The notes under the pieces were generated by a model that saw only the letters and a list, made by a program, of their open reading frames with translations, had not been told where the DNA came from and searched no databases. Shown here piece by piece: positions 35,275-45,226 of a DNA stretch of 64,000 bases. The DNA comes from Gloeothece verrucosa PCC 7822 (GTDB lineage Bacteria; Cyanobacteriota; Cyanobacteriia; Cyanobacteriales; Microcystaceae). Positions within the stretch are counted from its first letter, which is position 1. Every line of letters begins with the position of its first letter. The position numbers and the translations under genes are program-made. The DNA lies in the NCBI RefSeq assembly GCF_000147335.1, contig NC_014501.1, positions 3,098,300 through 3,162,299 of the forward strand, given 5' to 3'.

Positions 35275-37214
35275 ATAATCGAGATATTTTTGAGGAAAAC
35301 GGTTCTTTCAAAATTTTAGATCGCTGTCCTATTTGTAATCAAGGTCAACTAAAAGCCGGCAGAGATCGCAGACGAAAGCACTCAAGAAATTTACCCAGTG
35401 GGGTTACACTGCTTTACTGTGATAATTCTGAGTGTATGGCAACGTTTCGCACCTCCATTTCTAAAAATGATCATGCAATAACTCGCCCTCATATTTTAGT
35501 TACTACGGCTGAATCATTAGATCGTCTTTATCTCAATCCAAAACCAGACTTTGAGAACTATCTACGACAACTAACAGGTATCGTTTTTGATGAAGTCCAT
35601 TTATATCACTCTGTTTATGGTGTTCATATCTATCATCTTGTTCGTCGCCTTGAAGAGTTAAAAAATGGTCAGTGCTTAACTCGAATCGCTTCGAGTGCTA
35701 CAATTTCTGACCCAGGAGGTTTTATCAGGAACTTTTTCTACGGAAATTCCCATAATTCTGTATTGGTTCACGATGCTAGTAATTATGAACAAGAACCTGC
35801 TGGTTTAGAAGTTCTTTACTTTTTGCAATCTCCCGAAGAATTGAATATAGGAGCAGCATCAACTTTAATTCAAAGTGTTATGGCAATGGGGCATGGTGTT
35901 TTATCTAATGATGACCGTGCTATTGTTTTCTCTGATTCTCTAGATATGGCGGGTAGGTTAACTGCTCAAATTAAAGATGCTGAAGAAAATAAGCGTACTC
36001 CTGATTTACATCAAGAAAGTTTGACGGAATTATCAACGACTTTCATTCCTTATAAAACTGTTTATCGTTATCACCCTGCCCCTTTTTTATCTGTTTTGGA
36101 TATCGAACATCATCCTAATTGGGTGAGCGATGATAGACAAACTGTAACGGTTCGCCTTAATTGTGAAGGAGTCAAACAAGAAAATTTTCAATTTCCTAAA
36201 AAAGTTTATGTAAAGCCCCTATATAGTGATGAACAAGGTAATCAAACAGTTAAGTTTTGCCCTCAATGTTATGCAATTTATAGTATAAGTCGTAGTCGAT
36301 GTAGCTGCCACCAAGACTTACAAGCAGTTAAGCTTTATGCTGAACCAATTGTTGAACGAAGCTATGAAGCTTTAGTAGAACCTCGGCAAATTAGAGCAAG
36401 TTTTAATATTCTAGAAAAAATGCAAGGAACGACAACTGTAAGAGGCTCTTCAGTTGTAGCTAAACGGCTATTTTGGCATCCTCAAGATGGCTGTTACAGA
36501 CCTCAACGCCATACTCAAGCTTATAATTTTAATGCTTTATACGACATCCCTGTTCGATATAGTATTCCCACTAAAGGAATTGTTTGGAGTTTAACAGGAA
36601 TTGTTGAGCAGTTATTACAGGACAATAGTTTACGTCAACAAGTAGAGCAACCTGTTATTAATGGTCAACATAAAAATCTAAATGAGGAACTAATCTTACA
36701 CACTGCCGCTCATATTTTACATAGAGCGATCGCTTCTATTAGTGGTGTTAACGAACAAGAATTAGAATACTGGTGTGATATCCCCAATCATGAAGTAATA
36801 GTTTGGGAGCGCTACGAAGGAGGCGCAGGAATTTCCGAGGTCTTTGAAAATACCTTAAGGACTAATGCAGTGGAAGTTTATCAAGAATTATTAGCGTCTG
36901 TCCTTTGTCCTGTAGATTTAGCAGAAAATCCCAACTGGACATCACCTGAGCAGCTATGCTCCGAACTAGCTCAACGTTGGGGTTTAGCAGAAGATCATGA
37001 GCTTATTGTTAGAATTGTACAAGAAGCAGAAGCAGAGCGTCACGTAAATACTCAACAAGAAGAAGAGCGAATATGCCACGATGATGATGGCTGCCCCGCT
37101 TGTATTCATACAACCTACTGTACAGAACGCAATAATCAGGTTTTAAGTGTTAGCCGAATGGTAGGCGAACAAATTTTACATTGGTTTATGCAAACAATAA
37201 ATACAGAAGACTAA
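35241..37214 (+). pseudogene. DUF1998-type DEAD/DEAH helicase, N-terminal part missing
   Basis: The open frame begins at 35241, inside the end of dpdA in another frame, with no start codon before ATG 35436. Translation shows a zinc ribbon (DRCPICNQGQLKAGRDRR, LLYCDNSECMATF), then PHILVTTAESLDRLYLNP, the DEVH box (IVFDEVHLYHSVYG), SSAT motif III, and IVFSDSLDMAGRLTAQI. The C-terminal DUF1998 has WERYEGGAGISEVFENTL and the Cys cluster CHDDDGCPACIHTTYC. Walker A (motif I) is absent, and no clear motif V/VI is seen. It resembles DpdJ/DrmA-like helicases; as it stands it should not hydrolyse ATP. Probably a deletion joined it to dpdA. Confidence 0.7.
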
Positions 37215-37246
37215 GAAACCGCAAGATAGCACCCTACATATTAATT

Positions 37247-37264
37247 AGCCTGCGTAGGCAGGCT
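37247..37264 (+). terminator. Hairpin after the helicase remnant
   Basis: AGCCTGC-GTAG-GCAGGCT, 7-bp stem, 33 bases after the helicase stop. Confidence 0.7.
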
Positions 37265-37342
37265 TTGGACTTATAGCCGAACCCTTCAGGGTGACGGTAA
37301 TTTTGATCCCCCAAACCTTCTTTGATAAGGGGGGCTTAATGA

Positions 37343-38644
37343 TTACAAACTAGAAAACACTTCTTTAGCCGCTTCTAGAGTCTTATCAATATCTTCATCC
37401 GTATGAGCCAAAGAAGTAAAGCCCGCTTCAAACTGAGAAGGAGCCAGATAAACCCCTCTTTCTAACATCCCCCGATGAAAACGACCAAATTTAGCGACAT
37501 CGGATTTCTTTGCATCCTCATAATTATGAACCGTTTCCCCCGTAAAAAAGAAACCAAACATCCCGCTAATACTGCCGCCATAGACAGCATGACCGGCTTC
37601 TTTGGCCAAAGATAACAGACCTTGAGTCAGTTTCTTAGTTACTCGGTCCAAATAATCATAAGTGCCCGGCTTTTGCAACAACTCCAGAGTCTTAATACCG
37701 GCTGTCATCGCCAGAGGATTTCCGGAAAGCGTCCCTGCTTGATACATGGGGCCACTTGGGGCAACTAAAGCCATAATATCCTTACGACCCCCATAAGCTC
37801 CCACCGGCAACCCGCCACCGATAACCTTACCCAAAGTGGTTAAATCTGGAGTTACGCCGAACTTTTCTTGCGCCCCACCGTAAGCAATGCGGAAACCGGT
37901 CATCACTTCATCAAAAACCAATAGTGCCTTATGTTCTTTGGTTATCTCCCGTAACCCTTCCAGAAAACCCGCATCCGGCGGAATAAACCCCGCATTGCCC
38001 ACCACAGGCTCTAAAATCACGCCAGCAATCTGATCGGGATTTTCCTCAAAAAGTGCCTTAACCGCCTCTAAATCGTTATAGGGAGCCGTTAACGTGTTGC
38101 TGGTAGTAGTTTTGGGAACCCCTGGAGAGTCGGGTAAACCCAAGGTGGCTACCCCTGAACCGGCCTTAACCAGAAACATATCCGCGTGACCATGATAACA
38201 GCCTTCAAACTTAATAATCTTTTCCCGATTAGTGAAAGCCCGCATCAGCCGCAACACAGACATACAAGCTTCGGTTCCCGAATTGACAAAGCGCACCATT
38301 TCAATACTCGGAACCGCATCAATGACCATTTGGGCGAGCAAATTTTCTTGTAGAGAGGGTGCGCCAAAACTGGTTCCCTTTTCCAAAGCTTCATGGAGAG
38401 CGGCGATCACATTCGGATGAGCATGACCACAAATTGCCGGTCCCCAAGTTCCTACATAATCAATATACTCATTGCCATCGACATCCCAAATATAAGCCCC
38501 TTTAACGTGATCAAAAACAATGGGTTGTCCGCCAACAGATTTAAAAGCACGTACTGGAGAGCTTACCCCGCCGGGCATTAACTTTTGAGCAGCCGTAAAG
38601 ATTTCTTCAGATTTAGTGGTTGTAAAGGAAGTTGTGCTAACCAA
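37343..38644 (-). CDS. hemL: Glutamate-1-semialdehyde 2,1-aminomutase
   Basis: PLP enzyme of the C5 pathway that makes 5-aminolevulinate for haem, chlorophyll and bilins; 433 aa. [20 protein letters not shown], the [20 protein letters not shown] block, [19 protein letters not shown], and the PLP-lysine in [18 protein letters not shown] are diagnostic. No ATG fits; TTG at 38644 preceded by AGGAGA is the likely start, and [16 protein letters not shown] resembles other cyanobacterial N-termini. Confidence 0.96.
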   Translation of the reverse strand: MVSTTSFTTTKSEEIFTAAQKLMPGGVSSPVRAFKSVGGQPIVFDHVKGAYIWDVDGNEYIDYVGTWGPAICGHAHPNVIAALHEALEKGTSFGAPSLQENLLAQMVIDAVPSIEMVRFVNSGTEACMSVLRLMRAFTNREKIIKFEGCYHGHADMFLVKAGSGVATLGLPDSPGVPKTTTSNTLTAPYNDLEAVKALFEENPDQIAGVILEPVVGNAGFIPPDAGFLEGLREITKEHKALLVFDEVMTGFRIAYGGAQEKFGVTPDLTTLGKVIGGGLPVGAYGGRKDIMALVAPSGPMYQAGTLSGNPLAMTAGIKTLELLQKPGTYDYLDRVTKKLTQGLLSLAKEAGHAVYGGSISGMFGFFFTGETVHNYEDAKKSDVAKFGRFHRGMLERGVYLAPSQFEAGFTSLAHTDEDIDKTLEAAKEVFSSL

Positions 38645-38810
38645 TATTGTCTCCTTGCCTATAATTATGGTTGTGGGTGATTTTTATTTGTTAAGCGTTA
38701 GTCTGAGTGAATAGTGTGTTGCTTGTTTATTATCCTATGAATGATCAGTTAGACTGAAGCCCCTTCATAAAGAATCTTGATGTTTGCTAGTATAAGGTAG
38801 CCGAAAGTTT

Positions 38811-40217
38811 ATGGACCAATTTCGAATTGAAACCGATAGTCTCGGAGAAGTTAAAGTTCCTGCCGATAAACTCTGGGGAGCGCAAACCCAGAGATCTTTA
38901 GAATACTTTAACATTGGCGATGATCTCATGCCGCGAGAAATGATTACCGCCTATGTTATCCTCAAAAAAGCATCCGCGATCGTTAATCATCGGGGTGGTC
39001 GTCTTGGAGACGAGCAAAAAGACCTCATCTGTCAGGTTTGTGATGAGATTTTAGCTGGACAACATCAAGATCAATTTCCCCTCAAAGTTTGGATGACCGG
39101 CAGTGGTACTCAGTTTAACATGAATGTTAATGAGGTCATCTCTAACCGATGTTGTCAGATAGCCGGGACACCCATCGGCAGTAAAAAACCCGTGCATCCC
39201 AACGATCATGTTAACTGTGCTATGTCTACGAATGATTCTTTTCCGGCTGCCATGTGCATCGCCGCAGCACAAGGAGTCAAAGAGCGGCTTATCCCCAGTA
39301 TTCAACAGTTACGGGATGCCCTGGATGCTAAAGCACAGGCATGGGCAGATATTATTAAAATTGGGCGTACCCATATGCAGGATGCTACCCCCCTAACTTT
39401 GGGACAAGAGTTTTCTGGTTATGTGGGGATGTTAGATGATAATCTCGAGCGGCTTGAAAACAGTCTACAAGGGGTTTATCAATTAGCATTAGGAGGGACA
39501 GCAGTAGGAACTGGTATTAATGCGGCTCCGGGTTTTGATGTGGAAGCGGCTGCCGCCATTGCAGAAATTAGCGGACTGCCTTTCGTCACTGCTCCTAATA
39601 AGTTTACCGTGCAAGGTTCCCATGATGCTTTAGTGATGCTCAGTGGTGTTTTAAAAACCCTTGCCGCTTCTTTGTACAAAATTGCTAATGATATTCGTTT
39701 GTTAAGTTGTGGTCCGCGTTGCGGGTTTAATGAACTGCATATTCCCGAAAATGAACCCGGTTCATCAATTATGCCGGGTAAGGTTAACCCGACTCAGTGC
39801 GAAGCTTTATCAATGTTGGCGGTGCAGGTTATGGCTAATGATCTGGCTGTGACATTTGGCGGCGGTGGCGGCTATTTAGAGATGAATGTTTATAAACCGT
39901 TGATGATTTTTAACATTCTTAAATCTATCCGCTTACTGCAAGATGGCTGTCATAATTTCCGCCAATTCTTAGTAGAAGGAACTCAACCGAATACTAAACA
40001 AATTGATTATTTCTTGCAGCGATCATTAATGTTAGTAACGGCTTTGAGTCCGGTAATTGGCTATGATAAAGCAGGTTATGTGGCTCATTATGCTTTAGAT
40101 CACGATTTAACCTTAAAAGATGCCACATTAAAACTGTGTCAGGAAATCACTGAGGAAGAATATGATCGCATTGTTGACCCAAGTAAGATGGTACATCCTT
40201 ACGTAGCTGAAAGTTAA
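38811..40217 (+). CDS. fumC: Class II fumarate hydratase
   Basis: 468 aa, interconverts fumarate and malate. [20 protein letters not shown] at the N-terminus, [38 protein letters not shown], and the superfamily signature [15 protein letters not shown] are present. Divergent from hemL over a 166-base gap that must hold both promoters. Confidence 0.96.
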   Translation: MDQFRIETDSLGEVKVPADKLWGAQTQRSLEYFNIGDDLMPREMITAYVILKKASAIVNHRGGRLGDEQKDLICQVCDEILAGQHQDQFPLKVWMTGSGTQFNMNVNEVISNRCCQIAGTPIGSKKPVHPNDHVNCAMSTNDSFPAAMCIAAAQGVKERLIPSIQQLRDALDAKAQAWADIIKIGRTHMQDATPLTLGQEFSGYVGMLDDNLERLENSLQGVYQLALGGTAVGTGINAAPGFDVEAAAAIAEISGLPFVTAPNKFTVQGSHDALVMLSGVLKTLAASLYKIANDIRLLSCGPRCGFNELHIPENEPGSSIMPGKVNPTQCEALSMLAVQVMANDLAVTFGGGGGYLEMNVYKPLMIFNILKSIRLLQDGCHNFRQFLVEGTQPNTKQIDYFLQRSLMLVTALSPVIGYDKAGYVAHYALDHDLTLKDATLKLCQEITEEEYDRIVDPSKMVHPYVAES

Positions 40218-40229
40218 TTCTTCGGGCTT

Positions 40230-40259
40230 TGTAGAGGTGTTCTCCGCAACATCTCTACA
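40230..40259 (+). terminator. Terminator of fumC (dispersed hairpin repeat)
   Basis: TGTAGAGGTGTT pairs with AACATCTCTACA (12 bp, one G-U) around loop CTCCGC, 13 bases after the stop, followed by GGATTTTAATAATC. Similar TGTAGAG hairpins are widespread in cyanobacteria. Confidence 0.75.
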
Positions 40260-40448
40260 GGATTTTAATAATCATATCTCTTGGATCAATAAATTTTTTT
40301 GTTTAAATCCCTAATTGATCAAGTCTAATGCCTATTCCCTTTCTAGCTTTGCCTTTCCCCTTTTTTCTATTGTTTACTCCCTATTCCCAATGGCCGACAA
40401 TTAAGAGATAATATCAGTAATTAAACACCAATTAACAAACAATACAGC

Positions 40449-41105
40449 ATGAATAGCTCTGTACTTTCAACCCCTCAACTGCTCGAACAACTTCAGTGGC
40501 GATATGCTACTAAAAAGTTTGACAGCACCAAAAAGATTCCTGCCGAAATTTGGAACGTATTAGAACAGAGTTTAGTGCTGAGTCCTTCATCCTTTGGTCT
40601 ACAGCCTTGGAAATTTTTTGTCGTCACCAACCCAGAAACTCGTCAACAATTACTAGAGCATTCCTGGGGACAAAAACAAGTTGTAGAAGCGTCTCATTTA
40701 GTGGTACTAACCATTAAAAAAGACATCAACGACGACGATGTAGATCGTTATATAAAAAGAATGGCCCAAGTGCGAGAGCAAAGTGTAGAAAGCTTAGAAG
40801 GTTTTAGCAATGTTGTTAAAAACTTTTTAAAGCAACCTCCCTATCCTCTCAATCTTAATGAATGGTCAACCCGACAAGTGTATATTGCCCTAGGACAATT
40901 TATGACCAGTGCGGCTGTATTAGGAATTGATACTTGTCCGATGGAAGGATTTAATCCGCCTAAATATGATGAAATTTTAGGATTGACACCACTAGGATAT
41001 GCTTCAGTTGTGGTTTGTCCTGCCGGCTATCGGGCGAGTGATGACAAGTACGCTGTTCTGCCAAAAGTTCGTTATCCAATTGAAGAAGTTATTCAATATC
41101 TATAG
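40449..41105 (+). CDS. NAD(P)H-dependent nitroreductase-family oxidoreductase
   Basis: 218-aa FMN enzyme of the nitroreductase fold. WRYATKKFDSTKKIPAEIWN, LSPSSFGLQPWKFFVVTNPE, ARQVYIALGQFMTSAAVLGI-type block and DTCPMEGFNPPKYDEILGL are the family's FMN-binding and dimer regions. Substrate unknown. Followed by a weak hairpin, GGGTGGGCGATGCTCACCC, near 41122. Confidence 0.88.
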   Translation: MNSSVLSTPQLLEQLQWRYATKKFDSTKKIPAEIWNVLEQSLVLSPSSFGLQPWKFFVVTNPETRQQLLEHSWGQKQVVEASHLVVLTIKKDINDDDVDRYIKRMAQVREQSVESLEGFSNVVKNFLKQPPYPLNLNEWSTRQVYIALGQFMTSAAVLGIDTCPMEGFNPPKYDEILGLTPLGYASVVVCPAGYRASDDKYAVLPKVRYPIEEVIQYL

Positions 41106-41210
41106 AAGAATTTAAAATTATCGGGTGGGCGATGCTCACCCTAATCTTATTTATGGCTGCTACTCGGTGTTACTGTAGAAAATATAGAGAGATATCAATA
41201 AGTTTTAGAT

Positions 41211-41783
41211 ATGACTGCTATAACAATCAACGCTGATTCTATTAATCTGAGTGATGAGCAATTTTTTCAATTTTGCCAAGATAACCGAGACTTAAGAATT
41301 GAACGCAATACGAATGGAGATATAATTATCATGCCCCCAGTTGGCGGAGCATCGGGGAATCGTAACGGAAGACTAACCCAACAGTTGTTTAATTGGTCAG
41401 ATCTTGACGGAACTGGAATAGCCTTTGATTCTTCAACAGGATTTACCCTTCCTAATGGTGCTGACCGTTCTCCTGATGCCGCCTGGATACCCTTAGAAAA
41501 ATGGAATAATTTAACCTCAACTGAACAAGAAAAGTTTCTGCCCTTATGTCCGGATTTTGTGGTTGAATTACGCTCGCCAAGTGATAGTTTATCAGCCACT
41601 CAAAAAAAAATGCAAGAGTATCTAAATAATGGAACTCGTTTAGCTTGGTTAATCAATCGTCAAGACCGCAAAATAGAAATTTATCGTCAAAATCAAGATG
41701 TAGAAATTTTAGATAATCCTACAACTTTATCAGGAGAAAATATTTTACCTGGCTTGATTTTAAATCTTGAGTTAATTTGGTAA
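41211..41783 (+). CDS. Uma2-family (DUF820) putative endonuclease
   Basis: 190 aa with the PD-(D/E)XK-like fold: LSDEQFFQFCQDNRDLRIER, NGDIIIMPPVGGASGNRNGR, FTLPNGADRSPDAAWIPLEK (the Asp motif), CPDFVVELRSPSDSLSATQK (E-x-R), and NGTRLAWLINRQDRKIEIYR. Multicopy in cyanobacterial genomes; function unproved. An apparent N-terminal scrap of the family occurs at 8425. Confidence 0.88.
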   Translation: MTAITINADSINLSDEQFFQFCQDNRDLRIERNTNGDIIIMPPVGGASGNRNGRLTQQLFNWSDLDGTGIAFDSSTGFTLPNGADRSPDAAWIPLEKWNNLTSTEQEKFLPLCPDFVVELRSPSDSLSATQKKMQEYLNNGTRLAWLINRQDRKIEIYRQNQDVEILDNPTTLSGENILPGLILNLELIW

Positions 41784-41921
41784 TTTTTCTGAAAAAAAGA
41801 CTTGATTAAATTTTTGCATAGCTGATCAAGCTCTTAACTCAGAGATTCGAAGGCAATACTACAGTAAAATATAAAATGGTAAGTCTCATCATCTGTATTG
41901 TTGGTAAATCATAAACTAGCT

Positions 41922-42563
41922 ATGTCTGTATCATCTCTCATCGATGCCATCCCACTCGATCAAATCCGCTACAATGAACAGGGGTTAGTCCCGGCGATCG
42001 CTCAAGACTACCTAGATGGGACAGTCTTAATGATGGCATGGATGAACCGAGAATCTCTGCAAAAAACCCTAGAAACCGGAGAAACTTGGTATTGGAGCCG
42101 CTCAAGAGAGGAATTATGGAATAAAGGCGCAACCTCGGGTCATATTCAAAAAGTTAAATCCATTCGCTATGATTGTGATAGTGACGCGCTCTTAGTCACA
42201 GTAGAACAAATTGGCGACATTGCCTGTCACACCGGACAAAGAAGTTGTTTCCATCAGGTAGACTCCACAAAAATCGCCCCACCCGCAGACACTTTATCGG
42301 GAGTATTTGATGTTATAAAAGATCGCCGAGATAACCCTACTGAAGGTTCTTACACCTGTAAATTACTCGAAGGCGGCGATAATAAAATCCTCAAGAAAAT
42401 CGGCGAAGAAGCCGCAGAAGTAGTCATGGCTTGTAAAGATGATGACCCTGATGCTATTGCCGGAGAAGTTGCCGACCTATTTTATCATACTTTGGTGGCT
42501 TTAGCTCATCATAAAGTAGAATTACGGGACGTTTACCGCAAACTACAAGGTAGAAGACGGTAA
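41922..42563 (+). CDS. hisIE: Bifunctional phosphoribosyl-AMP cyclohydrolase/phosphoribosyl-ATP pyrophosphatase
   Basis: Second and third steps of histidine synthesis in one 213-aa protein. HisI half: [51 protein letters not shown] with zinc ligands. HisE half from about residue 120: [52 protein letters not shown] 41922 is preferred over TTG 41898. Ends two bases before a minus-strand tRNA-like element. Confidence 0.95.
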   Translation: MSVSSLIDAIPLDQIRYNEQGLVPAIAQDYLDGTVLMMAWMNRESLQKTLETGETWYWSRSREELWNKGATSGHIQKVKSIRYDCDSDALLVTVEQIGDIACHTGQRSCFHQVDSTKIAPPADTLSGVFDVIKDRRDNPTEGSYTCKLLEGGDNKILKKIGEEAAEVVMACKDDDPDAIAGEVADLFYHTLVALAHHKVELRDVYRKLQGRRR

Positions 42564-42564
42564 G

Positions 42565-42671
42565 CGGCGGGAGTGGGGATCGAACCCACTAACACATTGC
42601 TGTGCGTAATCCAACGATAACCCTCATTCTTCGTCCCTAGTGGGCAAATGGTGAATAGGGAACATCCCGCC
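42565..42671 (-). tRNA. tRNA-like element, possible tRNA-Leu(GAG) type, aberrant D arm
   Basis: On the minus strand a 7-bp acceptor stem (GGCGGGA/TCCCGCC, discriminator G) and a perfect T arm (GTGGG-TTCGATC-CCCAC) are clear. A possible anticodon arm is CGAAGA-ATGAGGG-TTATCG with U33 and anticodon GAG, and a variable-arm hairpin CACA-GCAA-TGTG. At 107 nt it is too long: the D arm is a 6-bp stem (TCCCTA/TAGGGA) with a 16-base loop lacking GG. It may be an unusual tRNA of the long variable arm class, an allo-tRNA, or a decayed gene. It ends two bases after hisIE. Confidence 0.45.
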
Positions 42672-42810
42672 TCGGTTAACATATTACAAGTATAATACAT
42701 GATTCGGGAAAATTTAGTTACTTCCCCCTGCATCATTTTTAAGAATGCAGTAAAATGCACAGTTAACAACCGTTCTAGAGCCGTTTAAGTTTAGAGATTG
42801 AGTAATTTCT

Positions 42811-45105
42811 GTGCAGGAAGACTATAGATTAATTATCGATTTAGTATCAGTTTTGACAGCAGCAGGTATCGGAGGTGTGTTAGCGGCTTTATTAAGGCAG
42901 CCAATTCTTTTAGGCTACTTGCTGGCAGGTATCATTATCGGACCCTTTGGACTAGGATTAATAAAAGAACTGGTTCAAGTAGAGACATTAGCGCAATTAG
43001 GGGTAGCCTTTTTACTGTTTACCCTGGGAGTAGAGTTTTCCTTTTCCGAACTGCAAAAAGTCAAGGTTATCAGTTTGGGAGGAGGGGCACTACAAATCAT
43101 CCTAACGATTTTAATGACCGTTCTGGTTTCTCTGACGATGGGATGGGTAAGTTCTCCCACTCAAGGCATATTTTTGGGAGCAATTCTCTCTCTCTCGTCA
43201 ACCGCAGTAGTATTTAAAGCCTTAATGGAACGCAATGAAACTGCAACCCCTCACGGGCAAGTCATGCTAGGAATATTAATTGTACAAGACCTAGCCTTGG
43301 GCTTGATGTTGGCGGTATTGCCGGCTTTGAATAAACCCCTAGAAGAAATCGGTTTAAGCGTGGGGATAGCCTTGCTCCAAATCGGCATATTTGCCCTAGG
43401 AGCCATATTAGTGGGTAAATGGTTAATTCCTCCCCTATTGCGGTTGCTGGCGCGAACAGAAAGCCGCGAACTTTTTTTATTAGGAGTAGTCGCCCTCTGT
43501 CTAGGCATTGCCGTACTAACCGGATGGATGGGACTATCGATCGAAATGGGAGCCTTCGTAGCAGGGCTAACTATTTCAGAGGTAGAATATGCTGACCAAA
43601 CCCTCGCTTATGTAGAACCCTTACGCGACCTTTGTGCGGCGCTGTTTTTTGCCGCCATCGGGATGTTAATAGATCCGCTCTTTCTGTGGAATCATCTAGA
43701 ACTAATCTTAGGATTAGTGGCGTTGGTGTTTGTGGGAAAGTTCCTGATTATTACGCCGCTAGTGGCACTATTTCGCTATCCTCTGAAAACCTCTTTAATA
43801 GCCGGTTTAGGACTCGCCCAAATCGGGGAATTTTCCTTTGTGCTGGCCAGTGAAGGGCAACAATTAGGCTTAGTTTCCCAAAAAGTTTACTCACTGATAT
43901 TAGGTACCACAGCAGTTACTCTACTGTTTACCCCTTTTGTACTACGATTATTACCGGTGATCTTTGTTTGGGCAGAGTCTTTACCCTGGCTGAAATCCTG
44001 GCTTGATCAAGGAAATGTGCCACTAGAAATAGCAGAGGATATCCCTTCTCGGGACCATGTCATAGTATGTGGTTATGGACGAGTAGGACGCAATATTGTG
44101 CGGCTGTTGCGGGAATACGGTTATTCAGTGCTAGTGATCGATCAGTCGGAACAGCAGATTCAAAAGCTAAGAGAAGCCAAAATTCCCTATATCTATGGCA
44201 ATGCTGCCAGTTTACAAGTGCTAGAAAAGGCAGAAATCAGCCAAGCAAAAGGGATGGCTATTGTCCTTCCCGATCCCATGAGTACCCGCCTCTGTCTGAA
44301 GCGATCCTTAGAACTGAGTCCGGAACTAGATATTGTAGTACGAGCCAATCAAGACAAAGACATCGAACTCCTGTATCAACTTGGGGCTAAAGAAGTGGTG
44401 CAGCCGGAGTTTGAAGCGAGTCTAGAACTTTGTGCCCATCTGTTTGTCGGACTCGGACTTCCCTTACTCGGTATACAAGAAGAAATCCAAAAAATACGCT
44501 ATTCTCACTATTTAACCCTACGTCCTGAACTGTCTGCGGGTCAAGTGTCCCGGGAGCTACAAAAAGCGGCTCAAGAACTCAACAGCAAGTGGTATCCCTT
44601 GCCGGCCAATTCGCCTCTGGTGGGTATGACCTTGCAAGAAACTGACCTTCGTCATTTAACGGGGGTGAGTCTGATGGCGATCGAGCGCTCAAGCGGGGAA
44701 AAGATGGATTATCCTAATAGCCAAACCGTGATCAACGAAGGCGATAATCTCTTGCTAGTGGGAGAACCAGACGAACTAGCCGGATTTGAGGACTTAGCTA
44801 AAGGAGATGTGGCGATTCCTACGGAAAATGCTTGTTGTCTGTGGCTATTAGTCTCAAAAAACAGTCCTGTTATTGGTAAGACCTTAGCCGAACTCGATAT
44901 TCCTCAACGCTTTGGGGTATTGATCCAAGCCATTAGACGAGAAGGAAAATATATTCGATTTCCCGAGGGTAGTAAGGATATCCAAGGGGGCGATCACTTG
45001 TTACTGTGCGGGAATTTATACTCTCTTACTCAGGTGAGTGAATGGATAACATCAGAAGATAACAGCACGACTTCAACAGAAAACACAGCGACCATAGTGT
45101 CCTAA
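42811..45105 (+). CDS. CPA2 cation:proton antiporter with TrkA-N/TrkA-C domains (KefB/KefC-like)
   Basis: 764 aa. About 12-13 membrane spans in residues 1-390 (LLGYLLAGIIIGPFGLGL, LFTLGVEFSFSEL, LILGTTAVTLLFTPFVL). The RCK/TrkA-N nucleotide-binding domain is HVIVCGYGRVGRNIVRLLRE (about 412-431). Two TrkA-C-like domains follow (LRPELSAGQVSRELQ... and VSKNSPVIGKTLAELDIPQR). Likely Na+ or K+/H+ exchange gated by nucleotides or redox state. Start GTG 42811. Ion specificity unknown. Confidence 0.9.
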   Translation: MQEDYRLIIDLVSVLTAAGIGGVLAALLRQPILLGYLLAGIIIGPFGLGLIKELVQVETLAQLGVAFLLFTLGVEFSFSELQKVKVISLGGGALQIILTILMTVLVSLTMGWVSSPTQGIFLGAILSLSSTAVVFKALMERNETATPHGQVMLGILIVQDLALGLMLAVLPALNKPLEEIGLSVGIALLQIGIFALGAILVGKWLIPPLLRLLARTESRELFLLGVVALCLGIAVLTGWMGLSIEMGAFVAGLTISEVEYADQTLAYVEPLRDLCAALFFAAIGMLIDPLFLWNHLELILGLVALVFVGKFLIITPLVALFRYPLKTSLIAGLGLAQIGEFSFVLASEGQQLGLVSQKVYSLILGTTAVTLLFTPFVLRLLPVIFVWAESLPWLKSWLDQGNVPLEIAEDIPSRDHVIVCGYGRVGRNIVRLLREYGYSVLVIDQSEQQIQKLREAKIPYIYGNAASLQVLEKAEISQAKGMAIVLPDPMSTRLCLKRSLELSPELDIVVRANQDKDIELLYQLGAKEVVQPEFEASLELCAHLFVGLGLPLLGIQEEIQKIRYSHYLTLRPELSAGQVSRELQKAAQELNSKWYPLPANSPLVGMTLQETDLRHLTGVSLMAIERSSGEKMDYPNSQTVINEGDNLLLVGEPDELAGFEDLAKGDVAIPTENACCLWLLVSKNSPVIGKTLAELDIPQRFGVLIQAIRREGKYIRFPEGSKDIQGGDHLLLCGNLYSLTQVSEWITSEDNSTTSTENTATIVS

Positions 45106-45226
45106 AATCCTTTTTTTCTGTAAACAACGACCCTAGAGAAAGCGGAGAACTTTTTCTTATCACAACGGGCGAGCCGTGTCAAAATAAAAGAAACAAAACA
45201 TAAAAAAATCTTAAAAGGGAGGGGTG

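Noticed and set aside
42565..42671. tmRNA fragment
   Set aside because: No tag-coding frame or the GGGGC-type tmRNA start; the element has its own closed acceptor stem 107 nt apart.
42533..42769. 78-aa minus-strand ORF over the end of hisIE
   Set aside because: It runs through the tRNA-like element and has no protein-like pattern.
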